A stretch of DNA of 64,000 nt from Pithys albifrons albifrons (Eukaryota > Chordata > Aves > Passeriformes > Thamnophilidae): positions 39,222,054 to 39,286,053 of the forward strand of contig NC_092460.1 in NCBI RefSeq assembly GCF_047495875.1, given 5' to 3'. The number at the start of each line of letters is the position of its first letter. The stretch's first letter is position 1. Below, piece by piece: positions 38,401 through 47,230 of this stretch. The translations under genes and the position numbers were made by a program. Under the pieces are notes generated by a model that saw only the letters and a program-made list of their open reading frames with translations, ran no database searches and was not told the DNA's origin.

Positions 38401-41056
38401 ATGACCCACTAGAGGTCCCTTCCATCCTTCTATAAAATTCACTTCTCATCCAAGGAAAGGGAGTCTGTGCCCAAGCCAAGTGCAGTAAATGCTAAGCTTA
38501 CATGTGGCAGGCACTTTTTGAGAGAAGGATGTTGATGGTTTGTATTTGACCAGAGCATCCAAACTAATTACTCTATCCAAGCACACTATGTACAAATGAG
38601 ACATAATGTCTCATCATGGGGAAAACAGTAGAAAACCATGACTTGTGACTATCCTGACTTCATGTACTTCCAGATAAGCCGTCCTGTTCTGTCAAATTCC
38701 TCCATTTTTTCCCCCAAGATATCTAGCATTACTAAAAGGCAACATTCTTCAAGCAACAACTTTCTGTCCATAGAGTTGCTCTTATTTAACTGTTATTATC
38801 CTTGACTGTCCATGTTAGGTCTGATCACAATAACTGGAGAGGGTTCAGTCAGCTCTCTGTCTGGATTTTGAAGACTGAGTGCCCTTGCCACTGACTCCAA
38901 AGGGAGTGAAATCTGCTTAACCTATCTCAGGGTTAGGAAAACTATTTTGAACAGATCTGGGGACATGATGCTGCAATGTCTGGGCACGCTGATAAAAATA
39001 TCTAATTTCACTTAGAGACTTTACAGCCTCTTTAGCAGCTAAAGCATTCCTATAACAAATAATATGTCTGGAAATATTTTCTTGGGACGATTTGCTATTG
39101 CTTTCCATGGGAGATTTGCCTCAATAAAGTCTGTAGTACCAGGCCTATGTAATTTTGATTATTTTTGCATGTCTATAATAATGTGCTTTAGTATTTTCAT
39201 CCATTACTTGTTTAAACCTTTGACTGAAAAAAAATACCTCCAGGCTTAAGTGAGTTAATAACCATTAACTCTAGGAATGGTTTGTGGTGATATTAAAACA
39301 GGACACATGTTTGAGTGTGGTGTCTGTGTTTGTGCTGTGCCCACAAACAAAACTACGTGAATGCCACTAACTGACAGCTAACTGGTTTCTTGTGTGTGTT
39401 TTACATGCCATAGCAAAGAGGGAGCTTAGACATGCATTTTCACCAGTTAGTTTCCACTTTTCTTCCCCCTGTCATGACAGATAGGGGATTTTAGAAAGAC
39501 CTCTAATCTTGACCTTTAAAAATAAGTGTTACAACATTTCTAACTTCAAAATAAGAAAGAGTATTTTTTAGGAAATCTCTTTTATTTTTCTAGAAAACAG
39601 CTAAATTTGGCTTATATCCAATTGAGAGTTTCCTATCCAAGAAAATAACAGCATTGGACTGCACTTCAATTATTTTCTTTTATTTCTGAAACTAAAGTTT
39701 AGTTCCTCTGTACCCAGAGTAGAAAATCGTCTCAAATGAAAGAAATAGTTCAATAATAGCTTGCAGGAGTACAAAACAGTTAAGCATTAATGGACTGAGA
39801 ATAATACACTGTAACATTATCAGCAATAACATGTTCTACACAATTTGCTATAGGAGATTTGTAATAGCTGTCTGCCTGGTGCCAAACTTTAGGTGTGTCT
39901 GAAGTCACTTCACCTGGAAGATTTTTAGTTAGGCTTCTTTTCTTTTTTTTTTTTTTTCCTTAAACAGCAGAGGAAGTGCTATTTGGAGATCTTGTCCTTA
40001 TGTACGTAATGAAACACTGACAAGGAAACCCATCTGAAAGTGTTTGCTGTGTCATGTTTCCCTGTAAGTTGTGATCGGATTTTCCAATGCTCTTTCTCCA
40101 ACTTGGCTTCCTTTTGAACTGAGTAACAATACAGCCCTCCACAGTACAACCGAGGTGTTTCTTCCTTAGAAAATCTGATGCAAGTCCAGAGAAAGCCAGC
40201 GAGTTAGATGTGTAAGACAGCTGCTTCTACATCAGCCCAATGGCTTCTCCTGCACTTTGCGTATGTGTATTAGTATAAACCATGCTGATTATTTTGGAAG
40301 GAGCAAAAAGGTCATTTCCTGAACAGACTGTCTTAAGTTACGCTATCATTTATCAAAAAATATTCTTCTGCCTCCAAGTAAGATATTGGACTCCCTTTGG
40401 ATTTTTTTCTTTTTTGAAGTGGCAGAAATCCAAAGAAATTGTTCAGCACTTCAGTGCCATGATAGCCCTCACTCCTGTGTGACTCCCCTCCCCTTATCGA
40501 TATTGGCTCCATGCCAGTGCCGAAGAAGTATACGTTATTTAGCGTAACATACAGCAGTCTGGTAAACCGGGATGCTCCCTACAAGGATCATCCCAGGACG
40601 CCGAAAGCTGCGCGGACAACAGCACAACAAGCACGAAGCTGAGCTGCTGCTCCCCTCGGAAGGGGAGACCCTCCGCTTCCACATCTCCTTCTCCAAAGCT
40701 TTGTAAGGTCGGACAGCTGCAAAACACCCTTTCCCTGCCCCAAATCCCCCTGCTTAACGTCGAGGCATCGCCAATGAGCACTTGAAGCAGGTAACCCGGA
40801 GCAGCGCCGGGAGCGCTACTGGAGGCTGAGGATCGTCCCGGGCTGCTCCCGCCGCTGTACCCTGGGGGGCTCGGCCACCTCCCTCCCCACCCGCGCCGCC
40901 ACCGCAGTCAGGGAGAATAAAAGGGGAAAAAAAAAAAAAAAAAAGAGAAACTCACAGTCTGCGGCTGATCCCCTCCACTGATCTCCCGTAAGAGGGCACA
41001 GAGTAACTCAGCAGAAACACTGCGAAACTCCACTGCTGGAAGAGTTTAGCGAACAT
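35052..41056 (-). CDS. PTHLH: Parathyroid hormone-related protein precursor, two coding exons (intron 35479-40955)
   Basis: Joining 41056-40956 to 35478-35052 on the minus strand gives 175 codons and a TAA stop. PTHrP is a secreted paracrine hormone acting on the PTH1R receptor; it restrains chondrocyte hypertrophy and regulates placental-type or eggshell calcium handling and skin and epithelial development. Visible parts: signal peptide (residues 1-24, hydrophobic core [10 protein letters not shown]), propeptide 25-36 ending in RRLKR, then the mature chain starting [20 protein letters not shown] (mature 1-20), the receptor-activating part. Mature 37-86 is the conserved mid-region, 88-106 a lysine/arginine-rich nuclear localisation signal, and TRSAW at 107-111 the osteostatin motif at the same position as in human. 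The tail after 112 differs from mammals and looks bird-type. The start ATG has A at -3, lies 22 nt after a splice acceptor and gives the family's usual signal peptide. The prepro length (36) and mature length (139) match the human short isoform. Identification is near certain. Confidence 0.97.
35479..40955 (-). other. PTHLH: PTHLH intron 1 (5477 bp)
   Basis: It runs from donor GTGAGT at 40955-40950 to acceptor TTTAG at 35479. Most is AT-rich and featureless. Base composition shifts to CpG-rich from about 40550 toward the exon. A T/A homopolymer is present at 39944-39958. No embedded gene was recognised. Confidence 0.9.
40927..40944 (-). promoter_or_regulatory. 18-T run immediately downstream of the exon 1 splice donor
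   Basis: On the minus strand the intron begins GTGAGTTTCTC and then runs into 18 consecutive T, starting about 12 nt from the exon edge. U-rich tracts just inside an intron are known binding sites for TIA-1/TIAR, which help U1 snRNP recognise the donor. Homopolymer length is also likely to be polymorphic. Confidence 0.5.
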
Positions 41057-41078
41057 TGTATCCTCCGGGGCTTAAAAC
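40956..41078 (-). other. PTHLH: PTHLH exon with start codon: 22 nt of 5' UTR plus signal peptide and most of propeptide
   Basis: On the minus strand a pyrimidine-rich run ending in TTGCAG (AG at 41080-41079) precedes this exon. The ATG is at 41056-41054. Coding runs 101 nt, encoding 33 residues plus two bases of a leucine codon. It ends at a consensus donor GTGAGT (40955-40950), and the split codon CT|C is completed by the next exon. The acceptor upstream of the ATG shows that at least one non-coding leader exon lies further upstream, as in the mammalian gene; I could not place its donor. Only 10 nt into the intron an 18-T run begins (40944-40927 read on the minus strand). Confidence 0.93.
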
Positions 41079-41215
41079 CTGCAAGGAAAGGGAGATCAAT
41101 CCCGAGGGACTCATGCGCCAGCGCCGCCCTCAAGCAGTCCCCGCTTCTCTACCGGCTCCGAGTCTCGGAAGGAAAAACAAACTTTCTGAGCTCTCCGCTC
41201 ACTCCTTCCAAACTT

Positions 41216-41290
41216 CGCTCTGTCTCTCTCCCTCGCTGTCTGCTTCTCCCTCCCTCCCTCCCTCGCTCCCTCCCTCCCTCTTTCTCTGTC
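41216..41290 (+). repeat. CT-rich low-complexity stretch (CCCT/TCTC units)
   Basis: Imperfect CCCTCCCT and TCTCTC units lie between the PTHLH start-codon exon and its proximal promoter candidate. The purine strand (GA/GGGA-rich) is the PTHLH sense strand. Such GA tracts occur in many vertebrate promoters. Confidence 0.7.
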
Positions 41291-42601
41291 TCGCTGCCCG
41301 CAGGCAAGATCTTTCTCAGTATTAGTTTTAAAAGCATCTAGCTCACATTTGAAGAGGGTTAGAGAGCGAGTACATTTGACTCCCTGAGCCGTGTTCAATT
41401 CTAGTCCGCTAAGCCACCCTCTCAGGTCTTTATGTTACAGGAGAAGCCCTATCTGCAGATAAGAAAAGATTCCCATAAGTTAGCTCAGCTGCCCACTTCT
41501 CTGTAAACACATTTGTGGACACACACAAACACACACACAGACTGAGGCTGGGGATGTACCTATACATCTGTCTTCCAATATATCTCTGAAAAAAAAATAA
41601 AACGGGGTCAGGTTCACGTCCTCAGCTTCCGGAAAGTTTGGTCTACCAACTCTGACAAGAAAACGGAACTCAAGCCTAGCTGGAGAGCCCGAGAGGTCTG
41701 AGAGGAGCGGTAGCCTGGGGAGGCTTAGGGGCTGGGAAGCATGCTTGGTTAGGCAGGTTGGACCGGGCTGAAGCCTGCGATGTTCACACGCTCCGAGGCA
41801 GCCTCTGGGAGATCGGCGGGCGGACGGAGGGTTTTGCAAAGAGATGGCGCCCTAGCAACATGTGCGGAGAGAGCGAGAGCCCAGGCGGGATACCCACAGC
41901 CAAAACGGAGACAAGAAATGAGCGCTTCCCGGGACCGGAATCAAAAAGGAGCGAAGAAAGGGAAACACCCGACAGCACATGCACGCAGCGGACCTTAAGG
42001 ACTCTGGCCAAGCTCTTCGCATCTTCTGCAGCTCCTCTCTCTCCCTCTAGCTCTCACCCCTTCCAACTCTCCCTTTTGGTGTTTATCCCCAGGTCAGCGC
42101 CTCCCGTGCCGTAACAGGGCGATCCCGCCGTCGGTGGGGGCACTTTTTAGCTCAAGTCCCAAACCCCAGCCCGGAGCTGTTGCCGCCTTTCCTTTCACGC
42201 ACCTACCGTCGTTCGTCGTCGTTCCCCTATTAGTTGGAGGGTCGATTGCTAATGATGCTAATTGTACGCTAGTGAGGGGTGCGGGGACTAAGGGGGAGGG
42301 CTGGGGGAAGGACTCGCAGTCTATGAACACAGGCACTCCTGGCCAAAAGAGCAAACTAGTGGAAAGTTTTCTCCTCCTCTCCCTCCTTCTTCTTCCACTT
42401 CGCCCTCCTTCAGCCCAGCCAGGGCGTTGCAAACTCTCTGTGTCAGGTTGCGAGGCAGGAGCGCCGCGGGGCTGAGGGGAGAGCGGTGCTCGGAGCGGCG
42501 GGAGGGCGGCCGGTCGCTCCCCGCACCCCACCGGGGACCCACTGCCGGCAGCCCCCCCCTCCCCCGACGGAGGGACCAAATTTTTCCATCACAGGAAAAC
42601 A

Positions 42602-42611
42602 CTTATATAAA
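42602..42611 (-). promoter_or_regulatory. TATA box, candidate proximal PTHLH promoter
   Basis: The minus strand reads TATATAAG (42609-42602), fitting TATAWAWR; the plus strand also reads TATATAAA. It sits about 1.5 kb upstream of the coding exon, in CpG-rich DNA with C-rich/G-rich boxes on both sides. A minus-strand start near 42575 would be expected. In mammals PTHLH uses several promoters, including TATA-containing ones, so the position fits a proximal one. Which mammalian promoter it corresponds to cannot be told here. Confidence 0.55.
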
Positions 42612-43880
42612 AACCGAAGGTGACACAATCCTCCCCTTTCTCCAGCCTGTTTGAGCAAGTTGCCCCCGGCTCTTACTATTCAGGTACCGGGAGAGAGCCG
42701 GGGGGGAATTGGAGCGCCCCTTGCCCTCATCCCTCAGCAGCTCTTCCAAACTGAAATACCCTGCACGCCGATCTCCTCCAGTTCGACGGCAGGGGCCGGA
42801 CTCCGCACGCCGTGCCAGCGAACACCTGGGGACACCGACTCTGTCCCGGCAGTATCCCGGGACCCCTCAGCCTTCCGCGACGGCGCAGCTTCCGCGTCCG
42901 CGGAAACCTCCCCGAGACACGTTCCCGCGGGCACCACCGGTGCCCCCAGGCGCAGAGGGGTCTCTGGTTGCTGCCGTTGACAGCCTGATTTACAGGGAAT
43001 GCTTTCCCAACACCCTCACAAGCCGCAACAAAACACTGAGGCGTGCCGGCTGGTTGCCCCTTCTCATCCTTTTCCCGAATTAAGAAAGGCTCTCTGAAGA
43101 AAGTCTGAGTGCAAAGTAAAGAATTTTTCTACCTGCAGGTTATTTTATGTTAAATGACGCTGCCACAATTTTAAAGCCCAGGTCCTTAGCCAAATACCGT
43201 ACCGCACAAGCAAATAAAACTGACAACATAAGGTCTAAAATAGAAATCATGGTGAAAATATTAAATCTTTTATGCTGTAAATAAATTCCCGGAACACCTG
43301 GTAGGGAATAAATTAAAATGTATAGCTAATAGGCTTTTTTGATTTACACTGCCCTTTCGAGTAATTAAAAATAATTGTGAGAACCCTTGAAAACAGCCCA
43401 CACACACTCATAGGTCTATTGCTCTTTTAAAGGTAAAACGTCCATCAAATATTTTTAGAATTTACTTTCCCCACAGAAATTAAAAATTAAAAATAAACCC
43501 TCCAAAAACCAAAACACACCAACCCTTACAGACTCAGTAAAATAAATAGCCTTTATAAACTCAGAATACGGAAGTTTCTTCACAATTCCTTACTTCACCT
43601 TTTCCTTGAGATACAGCTGTCTGTGCCTCTCAGAGATCACCCTGGCCAACAGGGGTTGATCTTCTCAGCAGTCGCTTCCAAGACTATGCTCTATGCTTAA
43701 GAAAAAGTGTGAGGGGAAAAAAGTTAAATGGAAAAAAAAGGCAATACTTTTCAAAATAAATCCAGCCCTACAGTGCTTTAATTCTGCCTGCAGCAGGTTA
43801 GGGCAGAATAAAGGGTGTCAAAGCAGGTGCTCTTCCCCCTTGCTGCTCTTTTTATTATGAAGAACAGAAGCTTCTCCTAA

Positions 43881-43888
43881 TATATATA
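43881..43888 (-). promoter_or_regulatory. TATA box, candidate distal PTHLH promoter
   Basis: The minus strand reads CTATATATATTAGG across 43889-43876. It lies about 2.8 kb upstream of the start-codon exon, with a CRE-like element about 47 bp upstream and a GC-rich, G-quadruplex-prone stretch 125-155 bp upstream. A start near 43850 is predicted. AT-rich words are common by chance, so this call rests on the combined context. Confidence 0.42.
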
Positions 43889-43935
43889 GTGAGGGAGACC
43901 CTTCTCCATTGCTTTTATTGAAAAGACTAATCTTG

Positions 43936-43943
43936 TGACATCA
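43936..43943 (-). promoter_or_regulatory. CRE/ATF-like site TGATGTCA
   Basis: It is one base away from the palindromic cAMP response element TGACGTCA, and lies 47 bp upstream of the TATA box at 43881-43888 in the minus-strand direction. CREB/ATF binding would suit a gene known to respond to cAMP in mammals. This is a motif match only. Confidence 0.35.
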
Positions 43944-44013
43944 CTGAGTACCTTCCTATGGCTGAGTTTGCCTCATCTCTGCCTCAGTGGGCTTGGGGAA
44001 AAAAAAAAGGCGA

Positions 44014-44041
44014 GGGGGGAGGGGGATGGCGGGAGGGGGGG
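44014..44041 (+). other. G-quadruplex motif upstream of the distal PTHLH promoter candidate
   Basis: There are four plus-strand G tracts (44014-44019, 44021-44025, 44031-44033, 44035-44041) separated by loops of 1, 5 and 1 nt, fitting G3+N1-7. It lies about 125-155 bp upstream of the TATA box at 43881-43888. For a minus-strand gene the G-rich strand is the template strand. Confidence 0.6.
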
Positions 44042-46267
44042 AGAGAAGGAAAAAAATCCCCAACTATGGCTTTGCTAATACAGCAGGAACTAAACAGTGC
44101 CAAACCTGTTTAGGAGACTTTACTATGGTACCACTCAACGATGCGCCCTCTGTACCCCGCCCCCCGCTGAAGGCTGTCATCTGCAACAACCTGTGCAGCG
44201 CTTTTTCACCTGACACCTACACAAATGCTTCACTCGTGAGTAAACTCCTGGTATCAAGTCTCACCGCAAGCCTGAACCTTCCTCCGTGGCAGAATGGGAA
44301 GAAAAATCTCCTCACTTGGGGTTTAAACCCTCTCTTCCCCGCAGGACGGCGCCCCGGATGCGGCGGGAGATGCGCAGCCGGCTCAGCGGCTGCAGGGACG
44401 GGTTCGCCGCCACCTGCAGCAGCATCTCGCCCCACCAGCCCCGCCGCTCCGCCCTGGCAGCTCCGGGTGTCCCCTGGCCTCGGAGGGGTGAGAGAAGATG
44501 AGGTTGGACGAGAGGAAAGACCAAAGACCGATGGAGCGATGTCTTTGGCGTGATTCCCATCCCCACACCTGCATGAAAGCATCGCTCCGCGCATGGGGCA
44601 CCCACGGGCACGGCTGGCCCTGTGCCTCGGAGTAGGGTAAAGCCACACTTCTGCTCGGGTTTCACCTGCTGGGGCCTCGGTTACGGCAGGGATGCTTTCC
44701 AAGGCGAGGAACTTGCGGCGGCTGGTTGTTTACCCAGCCGGGACGCACGGAGGGAACCGGTCGTTTTGTTGGACCTGAAAAAGGCTTTAGTTGTGGGGAG
44801 GTGAGGCAAAACCCTGCGTTTGCCTTTCTGGCCAAGCCTTCTCTGCCGCGACAAGGCAAACCTTATCATTTTAGGTTTTGTGCCTCCACTTTCTCCCTTC
44901 TTTCCACCTCAAAGACAATGAAATTTTGGAGGGATGCCGCCCTTGGCTTCTGCCTCTTTTTCCATACGTATAAACAGGCATAAATCAGCTTTCCTACTAG
45001 GAAAGTGGACCTGGGTGTTTGGCTAGGAAGATAAGTCCCTGTTCCAGGTTTGGCACGCAATTCCCGAGCGAGGAATAGGGCCAGGGGCTGCGGGCGGGTG
45101 TGTGACCGGGCACCCCCTAGAAAGACTTTTAGGAGTGAAGCGTTCCCTTGAAACAAAAGTCAACAAGTGGGACAGGTTCAGCTACTTGCGGAAGAGATGC
45201 CACTGCAGCCTCGGGGAGACAGGGAAATAATGACTAAACACCCACCCGGTGCTTAGAGACGGGCTAAATCCTCAGCTCTGCAAACTTCCCATCCTTCACC
45301 TCTGAAGTTCCGCCTCTCCCTCCTCCCTCTTGTTTTATTCACAATAAAGCATTTTCGTCATTTCCCCTCCCGGATTTCTATAACCTCAGTTGCACTCGTC
45401 CAGGGCTTCGGTTCAGACGGGGAGTTTAACCTCCTCAGTCTTCCCAGGGCGGAAAAAATGGTGTTCGGCAAAAAAAAAAAAACACAGTCGTGCTGACTGC
45501 TGGAGACTCTGGCGGGGAAGGGAAGGGAGCGGCACATCAGTGATTGCTGGACTCCTCCTACGAGGACCAGAAATCCTCTGAGACTTACACAACTCCTCTG
45601 ATCCAGCAAGGTTCAAAGCCAGGGAGCGCAGCTCTCTGCAGGCGGGGTGCGAAGCCCGAGAGTTTTCCCAAGGCTCCCTGGGTGAGCCTGAGGGCAAAGC
45701 TGCTGTGCAACTGGTAGGAGACACGATTGCTTGTACAGTGAGACAGACTTTCTAGCACTTATTCTTACTCACAACCTAGCCCTGCTGCACTCCCCCTGTC
45801 CCCAGTTCTCATAAGGGTTGCTTTGCTCTCCTCTGACTCTCCGGTGGCCATCAGGGATGAGAAACTTTATAGTCCACGTCGGACGTGGTGCAATCTTCTT
45901 ATTGAGTGAAAAGATTGCTCGGGGAGAAGAAGAAACCCGTTTTTTCCCTCCCCATCAGCAAGACCCAGACGTTCCGTGGCACTCCATCTGTACACACTAA
46001 TCTCCTTTATTAAACGACAGAGTGGCTCAGCAGACCCGCCTCTCCCACCCGAGGAACATCCAGATTTCCCCCAGCTCAGCTATTAACACAATGCGCCGTT
46101 TATTTAGACAATATGCATTTAATTTAATGCACTCGAGAAAGGGCGGGGGGGAGCAAAAAAAGAGGGAAAAAAAGAGAGAGAGAAAGAAAGAAAAGCTCTG
46201 TGGAGCTGAGAGTTTAGCCAAATCTGTCTGGTTCCTAGAATCCAGTAGACACCGAAAGGAATAATTT

Positions 46268-46530
46268 TCAGATTTGAGGGCAGAGAGTCAGGCTGTCCCG
46301 GCTCCGCGCAGCCCGGCGGTGCCGCGCTGTCACCCCGCGGCCGACGGAGCGTGGCCGGGCTCCAGCGGCGGCGGGGCCGGGCAGCCCGAGTGAGCTGTCC
46401 ATGGTGGAGCGGCCCCGGCTGCCGCTCCGCTCCGCCCGGCACCGCCGGACACCTGCCCGCGGACACGGACACGGCACCCGCGGGGAGCCGCCGCTCCGGC
46501 TCCGGCTGGGTAAGGAGTCCCCGCTCCTGA
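46268..46530 (+). promoter_or_regulatory. CpG-rich block with plus-strand splice donor; candidate first exon/promoter of another transcript
   Basis: It is very GC-rich, with dense CpG and repeated CCGC/GGCGG words and sharp edges. On the plus strand the block ends at GG|GTAAGG (exon edge 46509), a good donor. An ATG in a fair context (46401) opens a frame rich in arginine and proline with no family resemblance, so the exon could well be non-coding. In mammals the gene on the upstream side of PTHLH is CCDC91, transcribed the other way with non-coding first exons. This block could be its start, a lncRNA start, or a PTHLH-linked island. Nothing in the sequence identifies it. Confidence 0.4.
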
Positions 46531-46891
46531 CCCTCCCTTCTCCAAAGGCACAGCCATCCATCCCACCTGTGCAGTTTCTACCACAGAACCTCCGCTTCAC
46601 TCCTAACTTGTAAGGAGGAAACCTGAAAGAAACAGGCAGCTGTTTTAGAGCCCCGCTGAAGGGAGACTTGCAAACACACTCCCTTTCCAAATGTTCATGG
46701 CACTCGGACTGCTAACAGTCGCCATGCTTTTGATGGCACTTGTATTTTCGTTTAGTGCTCTGAAACCCTGAGCTCTTACACTGCCTCTCTAGGTCTGATC
46801 TTGATCTTGTCTTTAGCTTTAAATATCTCTTAACATAGATTGAACTTTATTTTGATCTTCTTTTCTTTTTTTTTCCTTCTTTTTGCTTTTT

Positions 46892-46919
46892 GGGGGAGGG
46901 TGGGGTGGGGGGGTTGGGG
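46892..46919 (+). other. G-quadruplex motif with one- and two-base loops
   Basis: There are five plus-strand G tracts (46892-46896, 46898-46900, 46902-46905, 46907-46913, 46916-46919) with loops of A, T, T and TT. Loops this short generally give very stable quadruplexes. A T-rich stretch (46850-46890) precedes it. It lies about 380 bp downstream of the CpG block. Confidence 0.7.
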
Positions 46920-47144
46920 ACATGTATTGAATATCTATGAAATACCAACAGGAAGCAGTGTGTCTGGTCTATTTAACTTACACAAAACTATTACCAAGCC
47001 AGGCTGGCTGGAGAACAAGAATTCAATTTAAAGAGTTGGGGGAATGTGACAGGGGAAGGTTTGCAATTTGTTTTTGCACTATGTTGGAACAAAACCCAGC
47101 CCTTTAGACACTCTTCTGAAAGGAGACAGACTCACCTCCTGCCT

Positions 47145-47230
47145 TGGAACAGCTTAGTGGTTAATGTACTCATCGGGGATGTGGGACACCAGAGTTCAAG
47201 TCCTTCCCTTCTCTGATTCAGAGTCTTAAT
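47145..47230 (+). repeat. tRNA-derived SINE remnant (old amniote/MIR-like head)
   Basis: An A-box-like AGCTTAGTGGTTAATG (47151-47166) is followed about 30 nt later by a B-box-like GAGTTCAAGTCC (47192-47203), the spacing of a polymerase III tRNA promoter. The linking words (CATCGGGGATGTGGGA) and the CTCTGATTCAGAG that follows resemble tRNA-headed SINEs common in turtle and crocodile genomes and the MIR head. Such elements are old and rare in birds. It is clearly degraded and the poly-A or LINE-like tail is not evident. Confidence 0.6.

Larger units (their letters stand above)
41079..46267. other. PTHLH upstream region, GC/CpG-rich promoter domain
   Basis: CpG density is high from about 40550, with clear peaks at about 42100-42960 and 44330-44770, in contrast to the AT-rich DNA on both sides; 43090-43900 is an AT-rich gap. 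A pyrimidine-rich stretch (CCCT/CTCC repeats) is at 41216-41290. At least one non-coding PTHLH leader exon must lie here because the ATG exon has an acceptor. Candidate minus-strand donors include GTGAGA at 42057-42052 and GTAGGT near 42206, but none is decisive. Open frames in this block look like CpG-island artefacts. Confidence 0.7.

Noticed and set aside
42094..42579. 161-codon minus-strand frame in the PTHLH upstream region
   Set aside because: Low-stop GC-rich sequence upstream of PTHLH, most likely promoter or leader exon; proline/arginine/serine composition and no family resemblance.
43987..44553. 188-codon open frame on the plus strand
   Set aside because: CpG-rich DNA with few stop codons; starts in a G-rich low-complexity tract, no recognisable domain, and competing long frames exist on the other strand.
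46268..46690. 140-codon minus-strand frame in the CpG block
   Set aside because: Composition artefact of the CpG island; several other frames are open over the same bases.
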